This document shows positions 43,217 to 51,897 of a DNA stretch of 64,000 bases, piece by piece (position 1 is the stretch's first letter; every line of letters begins with the position of its first letter). The notes beneath the pieces are model-generated. The model was not told where the DNA came from and did not search any database. It saw only the letters and a program-made list of their open reading frames with translations. The position numbers and the translations under genes were made by a program. This DNA comes from Streptomyces sp. G-G2 (GTDB lineage: Bacteria > Actinomycetota > Actinomycetes > Streptomycetales > Streptomycetaceae), in the NCBI RefSeq assembly GCF_030063135.1, contig NZ_JASISO010000013.1, forward strand, positions 62,001 through 126,000, written 5' to 3'.

Positions 43217-44512
43217 CTAGTTGAGGGTGCGCAGGGCCCGGGCGAGGATCTCCGCGCCCTCTTCCGCCTCGGCGACGGTGAGGGTCAGCGGTGGCGCGAT
43301 CCGCAGGACGCTGGTGTTGTACCCGCCGCCCTTGCCCAGGAGCAGACCGCCCTCGCGCGCGGCCTCCAGCACGGCGGTGGCCGCGTCCGGATCGGCCTGG
43401 TCGGTACCGGGCCGGGTCAGTTCGATGGCCGCCATGAGACCCCGGCCGCGGACCTCCCGTACGGCGGGCACGCCGGCGGTGACGGCGCGCAGCCGCTCCA
43501 GCAGCAGCCCGCCGACGCGCCGGGCATTGCCCTGGAGGTCGTGTTCGAGGAGGTACCCGAGGTTGGCCACGCCCGCCGCCATGGTGACGGGTGAACCGCC
43601 GAAGGTGGAGATGGAGTTGGAGTCGAGGCAGTTCATGATCTCGCCCCGGGCGACCACTCCGCCGATGGACATGCCGTTGCCGATGCCCTTGGCGAAGGTG
43701 AGGATGTCCGGCGGCCCGTTCTGGGCGTGGGCCTGCCAGCCCCAGAAGTGGTCGCCGGTGCGGCCCCAGCCCGTCTGGACCTCGTCGCTGATCCAGAGGA
43801 TGCCGTGCCGGTCGAGGACCTCGCGGAAGGCGCCGTAGAGGCCGTCGGGCGGGGAGGTGAAACCGCCCACGCCCTGGACGGGTTCGGCGATCAGGGCGGC
43901 GAGGCCGCCCCGGGCCTGGCCGAGGACGTCTTCGAGGTCCGCGACCGCCGCGGCCGTGAAGTCGGCGTCGTTCAGGTGGGCGAAGGGTCCCCGGCCGCGG
44001 ACCGCGCCGTGGACGTAGTACGTCTGGAGCGGCGAGAGGCTGGTCGGGGACCAGCCGCGGTTCCCGGTGATGGACACGGTGGAGAAGGACCGGCCGTGGT
44101 AGCTGTTGCGCATCGCCAGGATCTGGTTGGAGCGGCGGTACGTCGTGGCGAGCAGCAGGGCCGTGTCGTTGGCCTCGGTGCCGGAGGTGGTGAAGAAGAC
44201 CCGGGCGTCGGGGATGCCGGACAGGGCGGCGACCCGCTCGGCGAGTTCGACCATCGGCCGGTTCAGGTACAGGGTGGAGGAGTGGATGATCCGCCCGGCC
44301 TGTTCGGCGACGGCCTTGGTGACCTCGGGGAGGGCGTGGGCGGTCATGGTGGTGAGGATGCCGCCGAAGAAGTCCAGGTAGCGGTTGCCGTCGGCGTCCC
44401 AGACGTGGCGGCCCTCGCCGTGGGTGAGTTCGATGGGGCGGTCGTAGTACAGGGCCAGCCACTCGGGCATGACGGCCTGGTGGCGGCTGTGGAGCGGGAT
44501 CGGGTTGGTCAC
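43217..44512 (-). CDS. Class-III aminotransferase (beta-alanine / omega-amino acid type)
   Basis: PLP-dependent aminotransferase of 431 residues. Conserved parts are LTHGEGRHVWDADGNRYLDF, TTSGTEANDTALLLA, SYHGRSFSTVSITG, LIAEPVQGVGGF, LWISDEVQTGWGRTG and the Lys-containing DILTFAKGIGNGMSIGGVVA. The gene position between hydantoinase and beta-ureidopropionase genes suggests it deaminates beta-alanine or beta-aminoisobutyrate, with pyruvate or 2-oxoglutarate as acceptor. The GTG at 44512 overlaps the amidohydrolase stop (GTGA). Similar proteins are also annotated as alanine-glyoxylate aminotransferase 2-like. Confidence 0.93.
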   Translation of the reverse strand: MTNPIPLHSRHQAVMPEWLALYYDRPIELTHGEGRHVWDADGNRYLDFFGGILTTMTAHALPEVTKAVAEQAGRIIHSSTLYLNRPMVELAERVAALSGIPDARVFFTTSGTEANDTALLLATTYRRSNQILAMRNSYHGRSFSTVSITGNRGWSPTSLSPLQTYYVHGAVRGRGPFAHLNDADFTAAAVADLEDVLGQARGGLAALIAEPVQGVGGFTSPPDGLYGAFREVLDRHGILWISDEVQTGWGRTGDHFWGWQAHAQNGPPDILTFAKGIGNGMSIGGVVARGEIMNCLDSNSISTFGGSPVTMAAGVANLGYLLEHDLQGNARRVGGLLLERLRAVTAGVPAVREVRGRGLMAAIELTRPGTDQADPDAATAVLEAAREGGLLLGKGGGYNTSVLRIAPPLTLTVAEAEEGAEILARALRTLN

Positions 44513-45351
44513 GGCTGTACGAGTCCTTCGTAGGCGTCGGGGCGCCGGTCGCGGTAGAAGGCCCATTGGTCGCGGACCTCCTTGATCAGGTCGAAGTCGA
44601 GGTCGCGGACCAGGAGTTCCTCCTCCTTGTCACTGGCGACCTCCCCGACGAACTGGCCGCGCGGGTCGACGAAGTAGCTGGTGCCGTAGAAGTCGTTGTC
44701 GCCGTACTCCTCCTGGCCGACCCGGTTGATGGCGGCGACGAAGTACTCGTTGGCCACGGCGGAGGCGGGCTGTTCCAGCTGCCAGAGGTGGCTGGAGAGG
44801 CCGCGGGAGGTCGCGGAGGGGTTGTAGACGAGCTGGGCACCGGCGAGGCCGAGGGCGCGCCAGCCTTCCGGGAAGTGGCGGTCGTAGCAGATGTAGACGC
44901 CGACCTTGCCGACGGCCGTGTCGAAGACGGGCCAGCCGAGGTTGCCCGGGCGGAAGTAGTACTTCTCCCAGAAGCCCTTGACCTGGGGGATGTGGTGCTT
45001 GCGGTACTTGCCGAGGTAGCTTCCGTCGGCGTCGATGACGGCCGCGGTGTTGTAGTAGAAGCCCTCGCTCTCCAGCTCGAAGACCGGTACGACGATCACC
45101 ATGCCGGTCTCGCGGGCGAGTTCCTGCATCCGGCGGACGGTCGGGCCGTCGGGCACCGCCTCGGCCCAGCGGTAGTGCTCGGGTTCCTGGACCTGGCAGA
45201 AATAGGGGGCGTTGAACACCTCCTGGAACCCGATGATCCGCGCCCCTCGGGCGGCGGCACTGCGGGCGTGCTCCTCGTGTTTGGCGATCATCGACTCGGT
45301 GTCGCCGGTCCAGGTGGCTTGGACCAGCGCGGCGCGGACGAGGTGGGCCAT
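44509..45351 (-). CDS. Beta-ureidopropionase / nitrilase-family amidohydrolase
   Basis: Nitrilase-superfamily enzyme of 280 residues. The catalytic triad is visible as Glu in IIGFQEVFNAPYF, Lys in YLGKYRKHHIPQV and Cys in VGVYICYDRHFPEGW. The WEKYYFRPG loop is typical of N-carbamoyl-beta-alanine amidohydrolases. It releases ammonia and CO2 from the product of the hydantoinase two genes downstream. The ATG at 45351 has AAGGAG 6 nt upstream. It is the first gene of the operon amidohydrolase, aminotransferase, hydantoinase, and formerly LLM oxidoreductase. Confidence 0.94.
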   Translation of the reverse strand: MAHLVRAALVQATWTGDTESMIAKHEEHARSAAARGARIIGFQEVFNAPYFCQVQEPEHYRWAEAVPDGPTVRRMQELARETGMVIVVPVFELESEGFYYNTAAVIDADGSYLGKYRKHHIPQVKGFWEKYYFRPGNLGWPVFDTAVGKVGVYICYDRHFPEGWRALGLAGAQLVYNPSATSRGLSSHLWQLEQPASAVANEYFVAAINRVGQEEYGDNDFYGTSYFVDPRGQFVGEVASDKEEELLVRDLDFDLIKEVRDQWAFYRDRRPDAYEGLVQP

Positions 45352-45381
45352 GAGCTGCTCCTTGCGACGGGACGCCGGCCT

Positions 45382-45406
45382 CTACGCACGTAGACGGTGT
45401 GCGTAG
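45382..45406. promoter_or_regulatory. CTACG/CGTAG repeat, likely operator of the pyrimidine operon
   Basis: CTACGCACGTAG (45382-45393) is a perfect palindrome apart from its CA centre, and GTGTGCGTAG (45397-45406) adds a further inverted half-site. It lies 31-55 bp upstream of the amidohydrolase start, in an otherwise bare 180-bp promoter region. Confidence 0.55.
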
Positions 45407-45531
45407 GGAGTCGAAAGTAGGCCTCGTCACACGTCGGGGCAAGACCACCGCGCACGGTTGGCCAAGTCGATCAACATACGTCGCCCAGTGATCGTTTGTG
45501 TTCACCGGGCGTGGAAGGTCGGTCAGGCGGC

Positions 45532-46905
45532 TCAGGGGGTGGGGATCCCGGCGACCCGGAAGGCGTGCACGAGGTCCCGGTGGGCGCGGCCCGGCAGGCC
45601 CCGGGCGGCCCGCAGCAGGCGCGGGGCGAACCACTGCGGGTTCCGGCGGGCGAGGCGGGCCGCCTCCTCGGCGCCGCGGACGCTCACGAACGCGGCCAGC
45701 AGGGCCTCGGCCTCGTGGACCCGGCCCGCCGCGCCGAGCGCGAGGGCCGCGTCCGCGATCTCCGGGGCCGGGCGGCCCGCGCCCTGGCGCAGCAGCCGGT
45801 CGCGGTCGGCGGGGCGTCCCGCGTCCCCGAGGGCGGCGGCGAGCGCGGCGAGCCGGTCGGGCGGCAGGGAGGCCGCCTCCCACAGCAGGGCCGCCCAGTC
45901 GGCCGCCAGTGCGGCCCGCTCCAGCTCCCGGGCCAGCCCGGGCAGCAGCCCCGCGTCCCACCCGGCGGCGGCGCAGAGCAGCGCGTGCGCCTCCCCGGTC
46001 CGCCCCTGCCCCCGCAGCACGATCAGCTCCCCCACGAGCGCGGGCACCGCCTCGCCGTCGGCGCCGCGGGCGGCGGCCCCGTCGGGGGCGGGCTTCTCGG
46101 CGCCCGGGGCGGCCCCGGCGACGGCCCGGGGCCCAGGGGCCGGGGCCACGGTCGGGGTCGGGGCCGGGACCTCCCGGAGGTGGGCGCGTCGGGCGGCGGG
46201 GGTGGCCGGGGGGCCGTAGCGGGCGCCGCGCGGCGCTTGGGCCCCCGCGCCGGGGTCCGCGCCCGGCGGCGGCGCGAAGACGGGCTCCCCGGGGTCGACG
46301 GCCGCCCCGGCGAACCGCGCGCCCCGGCCCCCTCGGCGCCTGCGCACCCCGGACTGTTCCGGCCCGGGTTCGGGGGGCCAAAGGCTCGGGACGGCCGGGA
46401 GGGGCTGCGCGAGGCCGTCCAGCCGGGCCGCGAGGTCCGCGCGGCGGGAGGTGGCGCGGGCGAGGTCGTCCCGGGTCCAGGACAGTTCGCCCGAGAGCGC
46501 CGCCGCCACCGCCGGGTCGGCCTCGGCCGACAGCCGCGCGGTGAGCGCCTGGACGGCCGAACCGGCAGCGTCCCGCTGCACTCCGGCCGCCGCGAGCAGC
46601 CCGTGCAGCTCCTCCTCGCCGCCCGGCATCCGGTCGTGGGCGAGGGCGGCCGCGCGGCGCAGCCGGGCCGCCTCCTCGGACCGTACGGCCGCCAACTCCG
46701 GTCCCTGGAGCCGGGCGAGGTCCTGGAGCAGCGACTCCAGTACGTCCCACGGCACGATCGCGACCCCGTCGAGGCAGGCCCGTACGCCCTCGGGATCGCG
46801 GCTCAGGAACTCGCCGTACCAGCCCGCGCGGGGATCCAGGAGCGCGGTCAACCCGCGCAGAAATGCGGCCAGTTGAGCGATCGCCGTCGAACTCGCCGTC
46901 TCCAT
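45532..46905 (-). CDS. Hypothetical Ala/Pro-rich protein with helical repeats
   Basis: Predicted protein of 457 residues. The N-terminus (METASSTAIAQLAAFLRGLT) and two helical regions flank a long Pro/Ala/Arg-rich linker at about 175-280. The C-terminal third has TPR-like helix pairs such as VPALVGELIVLRGQGRTGEA and ALALGAAGRVHEAEALLAAF, and ends with VHAFRVAGIPTP. I know it only as a type of conserved streptomycete protein without assigned function. No signal peptide or membrane helix. The ATG at 46905 is preferred to an upstream start at 46923. It is the 3' neighbour of the PPOX protein on the same strand. Confidence 0.7.
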   Translation of the reverse strand: METASSTAIAQLAAFLRGLTALLDPRAGWYGEFLSRDPEGVRACLDGVAIVPWDVLESLLQDLARLQGPELAAVRSEEAARLRRAAALAHDRMPGGEEELHGLLAAAGVQRDAAGSAVQALTARLSAEADPAVAAALSGELSWTRDDLARATSRRADLAARLDGLAQPLPAVPSLWPPEPGPEQSGVRRRRGGRGARFAGAAVDPGEPVFAPPPGADPGAGAQAPRGARYGPPATPAARRAHLREVPAPTPTVAPAPGPRAVAGAAPGAEKPAPDGAAARGADGEAVPALVGELIVLRGQGRTGEAHALLCAAAGWDAGLLPGLARELERAALAADWAALLWEAASLPPDRLAALAAALGDAGRPADRDRLLRQGAGRPAPEIADAALALGAAGRVHEAEALLAAFVSVRGAEEAARLARRNPQWFAPRLLRAARGLPGRAHRDLVHAFRVAGIPTP

Positions 46906-46950
46906 GCCCGCATTGGATCGCACCCGTGTTACAGGCGGGCTACGGGAATC

Positions 46951-47331
46951 TCAAAGCTTGACGGCGATCGCCGTGTGGGGGCGCTTCCCGCGCCGGGCGA
47001 GGGTCGCGGGCACGTCCACCATCCAGTACTGCCAGGTGTACTTGCGGGCCATGAGCTTGCGCACCCGGTTCAGCCCCGTGTCGTCCAGCAGCCGGGCCTC
47101 GCCCTCCAGCGCGGTCGCCCCGTCCGCCGCGCGCCCGCGCACGTCGCAGGGGACGACCGTGACCCGCCCGTTGTTGCGGATCCGCTTGACCTTCCAGGTG
47201 TCGCTCTTCGTCCAGATGTACAGCTCGCCGCCGTCGGCCACGGCCCACACCGGGGTGGCCACCGCAGTCCCGTCCTTGCGGAAGGTGGTGAGACTGACGT
47301 ACCGGGACCGGCCCAGCTCCTCAAGATTCAT
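46951..47331 (-). CDS. PPOX-class F420-dependent oxidoreductase
   Basis: Small split-barrel flavin/F420-binding protein of 126 residues. The family pattern is clear: YVSLTTFRKDGTAVATPVWA, then GGELYIWTKSDTWKVKRIRN, GRVTVVPCDVRG and the C-terminal TWQYWMVDVPATL. It matches the group annotated as PPOX-class, probable F420-dependent enzymes (TIGR03666), which reduce or bind F420-linked substrates in the cytoplasm. The ATG at 47331 opens with MNLEELGRSRY. It is not obviously in an operon with the next gene, since 45 nt and a start-site change separate them. Confidence 0.88.
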   Translation of the reverse strand: MNLEELGRSRYVSLTTFRKDGTAVATPVWAVADGGELYIWTKSDTWKVKRIRNNGRVTVVPCDVRGRAADGATALEGEARLLDDTGLNRVRKLMARKYTWQYWMVDVPATLARRGKRPHTAIAVKL

Positions 47332-47378
47332 GCCCAGAGACTAGGCGGTGGGCTCTGGAGCCCCGCTCGCCGGGCCTT

Positions 47379-47444
47379 CCACCGCCCGGACGGCCGCCGC
47401 CGGGCCGCCCACCGCCGGGCGGTCCACCGCCGGGCCGTCCGCTC
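47379..47444. repeat. Imperfect 15-bp tandem repeats (CCACCGCCGGGC core)
   Basis: Three to four imperfect copies of a 15-bp unit with core CCACCGCCGGGC lie between the alginate-lyase-like gene and the PPOX gene. The segment is non-coding in the frame of the lyase. Confidence 0.6.
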
Positions 47445-47458
47445 CCGAGCCCTCCGCC

Positions 47459-48739
47459 CTACGGGCCGCCCGCCTCCGCGCCGTCCGCTCCCGGGGCGTC
47501 CCTGGACCCGGCGTCCACCACGGGGGCCAAGGCCGCCTCGCCGTGGGTCAGGGTCTCCCAGGCCACGAACAGGTCGTCCGTGCCCGCCGGGCGCGTCGAC
47601 TCCACCAGCCTTCGGGTGTAGGGGAGTTGCGCCCCGGTCCGCGACGCGTAGTGGTGCAGGGCCACCTCCAGGTCCGGGCCCATGTTCCGCTCCACCGTGC
47701 CGCCGCACAGCCACCGCGGGACGTCCTCCCCGAGCTGGTACTTCGCATGGAACTCCAGCGCGGCCCTGATCCGGTCGCCCGCCTCCCCGTACAGGTCGAC
47801 GCCCTGGTGCCAGGCGGTCTCGGCGATGTGCGCGGACGCGGCGAGGGAGTAGCCGACGTGCTTGAGGTTGCGGCAGGTCTCCTGGGCGATCCCGTCGACG
47901 TACGTCCCCTGGTTGAACCAGTACGTCCGCACCGTGTCGGCGGTGTCGACGGCCGTGTGCGGCGGCCCGGGCGGGTGCGGGCCGTCCTTCTGGAGGTAGA
48001 AGTACGCCGGGGCCCGGGTACGGAACCGTTTCAGCGACTCCCTGAACACGGCCCGGTCCTCCAGGAACACCGCGATGGCCAGGGAGGCGTCGGTCATCGC
48101 CAGTTCCCAGTTGCCGTTGTACGTCGGCACCTGAGCCCGTACGGCGGGCAGGTAGGCCGTGCGCAGCATCTCCTTGAACCGGTCGACCTTCGACTTCTCC
48201 CAGTTCGGGTACCCGGCGTGGACGATCTCGGCCGCGCGCGCCCAGGTGGAGCCGGCCCAGGCCGCCTGGAGGCCGGCGTTGTCCTTCTCGTGCCGCTTCA
48301 TCACCGCGGACCAGCCGTCCATGATCTCGACGGCCTTGCGGGCGTGCGCGGTCCGGCCGTTGACCGACCACAGCAGCGCGTGGGTGTAGGCGGCGATCGC
48401 GTCCTGCCGTTCGTCCAGACAGGACTGCGGCCCCGCGTTGAAGGGGCAGGGCACCACGTCGGCGGGGTGCGCGGAGTAGCCCAGGGAGGCGTACCGGCTC
48501 TTCAGCAGGTCCTGGTACGCAGCCTTCCACGGCTCCTTCCCGGCCGCGACCATCTGCTGCGCGTGCTGGAGCTGGGTGTGGCTGACGACGACGCCCGGGT
48601 GGCGGAAGACCACGTCGCCGGAGGTCCCGGCGCCGGCCGGGCCATCGGGTACGGCGCAGGCGGCGAGCAGCAGTCCGCTCGCCAGCAGGGCGCCGACGAT
48701 TACGAGACCGAGCCGCTTGGGTGCGTTCGTGGCTGACAC
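47459..48739 (-). CDS. Alginate-lyase-family lipoprotein
   Basis: Extracytoplasmic lipoprotein of 426 residues. The signal peptide ends in a lipobox, ASGLLLAAC, with the lipidated Cys near residue 28. The mature part is an (alpha/alpha) toroid of the alginate-lyase family (Pfam Alginate_lyase, PL5-like): AIAAYTHALLWSVNGRTAHA, GSTWARAAEIVHAGYPNW, PTYNGNWELAMTDASLAIAV (conserved Asn-Gly-Asn-Trp) and ETAWHQGVDLYGEAGDRIRA. Streptomyces rarely uses alginate, so another uronic-acid polysaccharide is possible. The ATG at 48739 gives the proper signal sequence. It stands alone. Confidence 0.85.
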   Translation of the reverse strand: MSATNAPKRLGLVIVGALLASGLLLAACAVPDGPAGAGTSGDVVFRHPGVVVSHTQLQHAQQMVAAGKEPWKAAYQDLLKSRYASLGYSAHPADVVPCPFNAGPQSCLDERQDAIAAYTHALLWSVNGRTAHARKAVEIMDGWSAVMKRHEKDNAGLQAAWAGSTWARAAEIVHAGYPNWEKSKVDRFKEMLRTAYLPAVRAQVPTYNGNWELAMTDASLAIAVFLEDRAVFRESLKRFRTRAPAYFYLQKDGPHPPGPPHTAVDTADTVRTYWFNQGTYVDGIAQETCRNLKHVGYSLAASAHIAETAWHQGVDLYGEAGDRIRAALEFHAKYQLGEDVPRWLCGGTVERNMGPDLEVALHHYASRTGAQLPYTRRLVESTRPAGTDDLFVAWETLTHGEAALAPVVDAGSRDAPGADGAEAGGP

Positions 48740-48846
48740 GCCTTCACGCTTGCCCCGCGCCCGGCCGCCACCACCGCCGATTGGGCCGTTCGGCCGCCGA
48801 GCGCGTCCCGCCGCAGATGCCGCCGAGCGCCTCGCCGCAGATCCCG

Positions 48847-49098
48847 TCAGGCAGCGGCGAAGGCGGACCGCCGGATGAGGTCGTCCATCGAGAGCCCGAG
48901 GACGGAGGCGACGGCGGCGACCGTGAAGAAGGCGGGGGTCGGAGCCCGGCCGGTCTCGATCTTGCGGAGGGTCTCGGCGGAGAGCCCGGCGGCCGCGGCC
49001 ACCTCCACCATGCTGCGGCTGCCGCGCGACTCGCGCAGCAGCGCGCCCAGGCGCTCGCCGCGCTCGCGCTCTGCGGGGGTGAGGGGGGTACGGACCAT
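48847..49098 (-). CDS. Small XRE-family regulator
   Basis: DNA-binding protein of 83 residues, essentially one Cro/CI-type helix-turn-helix: LGALLRESRGSRSMVEVAAA, then GLSAETLRKIETGRAPTPAF, with a short helix after it. There is no sensor domain. It is divergent from a methionine aminopeptidase gene across 72 bp that contain repeated CCGGTATAG and TATACCG elements, so it probably represses both. The ATG at 49098 is preceded by GGGGG only 2 nt away, so initiation may be weak or leaderless. Confidence 0.88.
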   Translation of the reverse strand: MVRTPLTPAERERGERLGALLRESRGSRSMVEVAAAAGLSAETLRKIETGRAPTPAFFTVAAVASVLGLSMDDLIRRSAFAAA

Positions 49099-49127
49099 GC
49101 CCCCATACTACCCCGCCCCGCGATTCT

Positions 49128-49169
49128 TATACCGTTACAACTATCCCGGTATAGAAATACCGGTATAGT
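49128..49169. promoter_or_regulatory. TATACCG / CCGGTATAG repeats between XRE and map genes
   Basis: TTATACCG is followed by two direct copies of CCGGTATAG (49147-49155 and 49161-49169), with TACCGGTA forming a palindrome in the second. This AT-rich array stands out in GC-rich DNA and covers any promoter for either gene. It is the probable operator of the XRE regulator. Confidence 0.7.
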
Positions 49170-49170
49170 A

Positions 49171-49944
49171 ATGGGCATGGTGGAACTCAAGACGGAAGAA
49201 TCGATCGACGCGATGCGCGAGGCGGGCCGCGTGGTGGCCCGCGCCCTGGACGCCGTGCGCGGGGCCGCGGGCGTCGGCGTATCCCTGCTGGACCTGGACG
49301 GGGTGGCCCACGAGGTGCTCCGCGGGGCGGGGGCGGACTCGCCCTTCCTCGGCTACCGGCCCCGGTTCGCCCCGGTGCCCTTCCCCGCGGTGGTGTGCGC
49401 GTCGGTCAATGACGCGATCGTGCACGGCATCCCCGGCGCGTACCGGCTGCGGGACGGCGACCTCGTCAGCATCGACTGCGGGGCGCTCCTGAACGGCTGG
49501 GCCGGGGACGCGGCGGTCAGCTTCACCGTCGGCCGACCCCGCCCCGCCGACCTGCGGCTGATCGAGGCGGCGGAGCGGGCCCTGGCCGCGGGCATCGCGG
49601 CGGCCCGCCCGGGAAACCGGATCGGGGACATCGCCCATGCGATCGGCGCCGTCGGGCGCGCCGCGGGGTACGGCATTCCCGACGGTTTCGGCGGCCACGG
49701 CATCGGCCGCCGCATGCACGAGGACCCGGGCGTGCCGAACGAGGGCCCGCCGGGGCGCGGCATGAAGCTGCGCCCCGGCATGGTTCTCGCGATCGAGCCG
49801 ATGCTGATCGCGGGCGGCACCGACGACTACACGGCCGACGCGGACGGCTGGACCCTGCGGACCGTCGACGGCAGCCGGGCCGCGCACGCCGAGCACACCG
49901 TCGCCATCACCGCCGACGGCCCGCGGATCCTCACCGCGCTCTAG
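49171..49944 (+). CDS. map: Methionine aminopeptidase, type I (accessory copy)
   Basis: Cobalt/iron-dependent aminopeptidase of 257 residues that removes the initiator Met. Metal ligands are in the expected order: SIDCGALLNGWAGDAAVSF (two Asp), GFGGHGIGRRMHEDPGVPN (His), LAIEPM (Glu) and HAEHTVAI (Glu), and the substrate His is in VNDAIVHGIP. There is no N-terminal zinc-finger extension. Starts at ATG 49171 or 49177 are possible; neither has a Shine-Dalgarno, and a -10-like TATAGT at 49164-49169 lies immediately upstream, suggesting a leaderless message. Its private XRE repressor suggests a conditionally expressed second copy rather than the housekeeping enzyme of the ribosomal-protein operon. 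Confidence 0.93.
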   Translation: MGMVELKTEESIDAMREAGRVVARALDAVRGAAGVGVSLLDLDGVAHEVLRGAGADSPFLGYRPRFAPVPFPAVVCASVNDAIVHGIPGAYRLRDGDLVSIDCGALLNGWAGDAAVSFTVGRPRPADLRLIEAAERALAAGIAAARPGNRIGDIAHAIGAVGRAAGYGIPDGFGGHGIGRRMHEDPGVPNEGPPGRGMKLRPGMVLAIEPMLIAGGTDDYTADADGWTLRTVDGSRAAHAEHTVAITADGPRILTAL

Positions 49945-49995
49945 TGCCGACGGAGTGCGGGCCACGGGGTACGAGGTACGTGAAACGGCCCGGAG

Positions 49996-51795
49996 TTACG
50001 GCCGCCCGTGCGGCTGGACCACCATCGCGGAGCCCCCGCCGCGCCGGGTGGTCTCGGCTGCCGCGAGCCAGCGGCCGTCCGGGAGCCGCTGGACGCCGGT
50101 CGCCGCGCCGATCTCGGGGTTCTGCCGGAATCCCTGGCCCAGGGCTTCCAACTGGGCACGCACCGGGCTGTCCCACAGGCCCGGTTCCAGCTCGGTGGTG
50201 GTCTGGTTGCGCTGGCTGGCCCGCGGTGCGGCGATCGCGTCGACCAGCGGGAGCTTGCGGTCCAGGGTCCCGATGAGGGTCTGCAGCACCGTGGTGATGA
50301 TGGTGGCGCCGCCCGGGGAGCCGACGGCGAGCACCGGACGCCCGTCCTTGAGCACGATGGTCGGCGACATCGACGAGCGCGGCCGCTTGCCGGGGCCGGG
50401 CAGGTTCGGGTCCGGGACGCCGGGGGCGGCCGGGGCGAAGGAGAAGTCGGTCAGCTCGTTGTTGAGCAGGAAGCCCCGGCCGGGGACGGTGATGCCGCTG
50501 CCACCGGTGGACTCGATGGTCAGGGTGTAGGAGACCACGTTGCCCCAGCGGTCGGCGACCGTCAGGTGGGTGGTGTTCTCCCCCTCGTAGGTGGTCGGCG
50601 CGCTCTGCCCGGTGGTGGCGCAGGGAGCCGGGTGGCGGGGGTCGCCGGGGGCCAGCGGGCTGGTCAGGGCCCGGTCGGGCGAGATCAGGCAGGCGCGCGA
50701 GTCGGCGAACCTCTGGGAGAGCAGCTCGCGGGTGGGGACGTTCTCGGCGGCCGGGTCGCCGACCCAGCGGCCCCGGTCGGCGAAGGAGATCCGGGAGGCC
50801 TCGATGTAGCGGTGCAGGTACTGGGCCTCGGAGAGCGCGCCGAGGTCGCTGCCCTCCAGGATGTTGAGGGCCTCACCGACGGTGGTGCCGCCGGAGGAGG
50901 AGGGAGCCATGCTGTAGACGTCCAGGCCCCGGTAGTTGACCTGGGTAGGCGCCAGCCGCTTGGTTCCGTACGCCCGCAGGTCCCCGGCGCTCAGGTCGCC
51001 GGAGCGGACGATCCGGGTGGCGGCCGGGTCGACCGGGGGCTTGCGGACGGCGGCGACGATGTCGTCGGCGATGGGGCCCTTGTAGAGGACGCCGGCGCCC
51101 TGGCGTCCGATCTCGGCGTACGTGGCGGCCAGATCGGGGTTCTTGAAGGTGGAGCCGACCACCGGCAGCGCTCCCCCGGGCAGGAACAGCTTCTTCGTGT
51201 CCGGGAAGTCCTTGAACCGGTCCTGGTTCAGCTCGGTCTGGGCCCGGAAGGTGGCGTCCACGGTGAACCCGTCGCGGGCCAGTCTCTCCGCGGGGCGCAG
51301 GAGCTGGCCGAGGGGGCGGCTGCCCCAGGAGTCGAGCGCGGTGGTCCAGGTGGCGGGAGTGCCGGGCACGCCGACACCGCGGCCGCTGGTCTGGCCCTGC
51401 TCGAAGGGGATCGGTACGCCGTTCTCCTGGAAGAGGGTGGCGGTGGCCGAGGCGGGCGCCGTCTCCCGGCCGTCGATGGTGTGCACCCGGCGGGACGTGG
51501 CGTCGTAGTAGACGAAGTAGCCGCCACCGCCGACGCCCGCGGAGTACGGCTCGGTGACGCCGAGGGCGGCGGCGGTGGCGATCGCGGCGTCCACCGCGTT
51601 GCCGCCCGCGCGCAGGACCGCGATCCCGGCCGCGGAGGCGTCGGCGTCCACACTGGCCACGGCACCGCCGTAGCCGACGGCCACCGGGACCTTGGCCGGT
51701 GTCCTCCCTCCGGAGGGCGGCGCGGCCGCGCCGGTGGACACGAGCGCCCCGGCGAGAGCGAGGACAACCAACTGACGTGCGGCGGGACGACGCAT
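49996..51795 (-). CDS. ggt: Gamma-glutamyltransferase, secreted
   Basis: Ntn-hydrolase of 599 residues that cleaves gamma-glutamyl amides outside the cell. A signal peptide covers about residues 1-25 (LVVLALAGALVSTGAAA). The N-terminal domain has GGNAVDAAIATAAALGVTEP and GVGGGGYFVYYD. The self-processing Thr lies in YEGENTTHLTVADRWGN near residue 409, followed by LNNELTDFSF and GSPGGATIITTVLQ, all diagnostic for GGT. The precursor should split into a large and a small chain before TTHLT. The ATG at 51795 gives MRRPAARQLVV. It is a lone gene. Confidence 0.96.
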   Translation of the reverse strand: MRRPAARQLVVLALAGALVSTGAAAPPSGGRTPAKVPVAVGYGGAVASVDADASAAGIAVLRAGGNAVDAAIATAAALGVTEPYSAGVGGGGYFVYYDATSRRVHTIDGRETAPASATATLFQENGVPIPFEQGQTSGRGVGVPGTPATWTTALDSWGSRPLGQLLRPAERLARDGFTVDATFRAQTELNQDRFKDFPDTKKLFLPGGALPVVGSTFKNPDLAATYAEIGRQGAGVLYKGPIADDIVAAVRKPPVDPAATRIVRSGDLSAGDLRAYGTKRLAPTQVNYRGLDVYSMAPSSSGGTTVGEALNILEGSDLGALSEAQYLHRYIEASRISFADRGRWVGDPAAENVPTRELLSQRFADSRACLISPDRALTSPLAPGDPRHPAPCATTGQSAPTTYEGENTTHLTVADRWGNVVSYTLTIESTGGSGITVPGRGFLLNNELTDFSFAPAAPGVPDPNLPGPGKRPRSSMSPTIVLKDGRPVLAVGSPGGATIITTVLQTLIGTLDRKLPLVDAIAAPRASQRNQTTTELEPGLWDSPVRAQLEALGQGFRQNPEIGAATGVQRLPDGRWLAAAETTRRGGGSAMVVQPHGRP

Positions 51796-51897
51796 CCCGT
51801 ACCTCCCGGTCGACGGCCGTTCAGGCCTGGGGTCGGCACTGTAACTTCACCGGGCCCCCCGCGTCAGGACTGCCTGTCGCGGGTTAACATCCGCGCC

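Noticed and set aside
47328..48530. Alternative frame with repeated ARRWTARRW over the lyase 3' region
   Set aside because: The repeated residues come from short tandem DNA repeats downstream of the lyase stop codon; the lyase frame has all family motifs.
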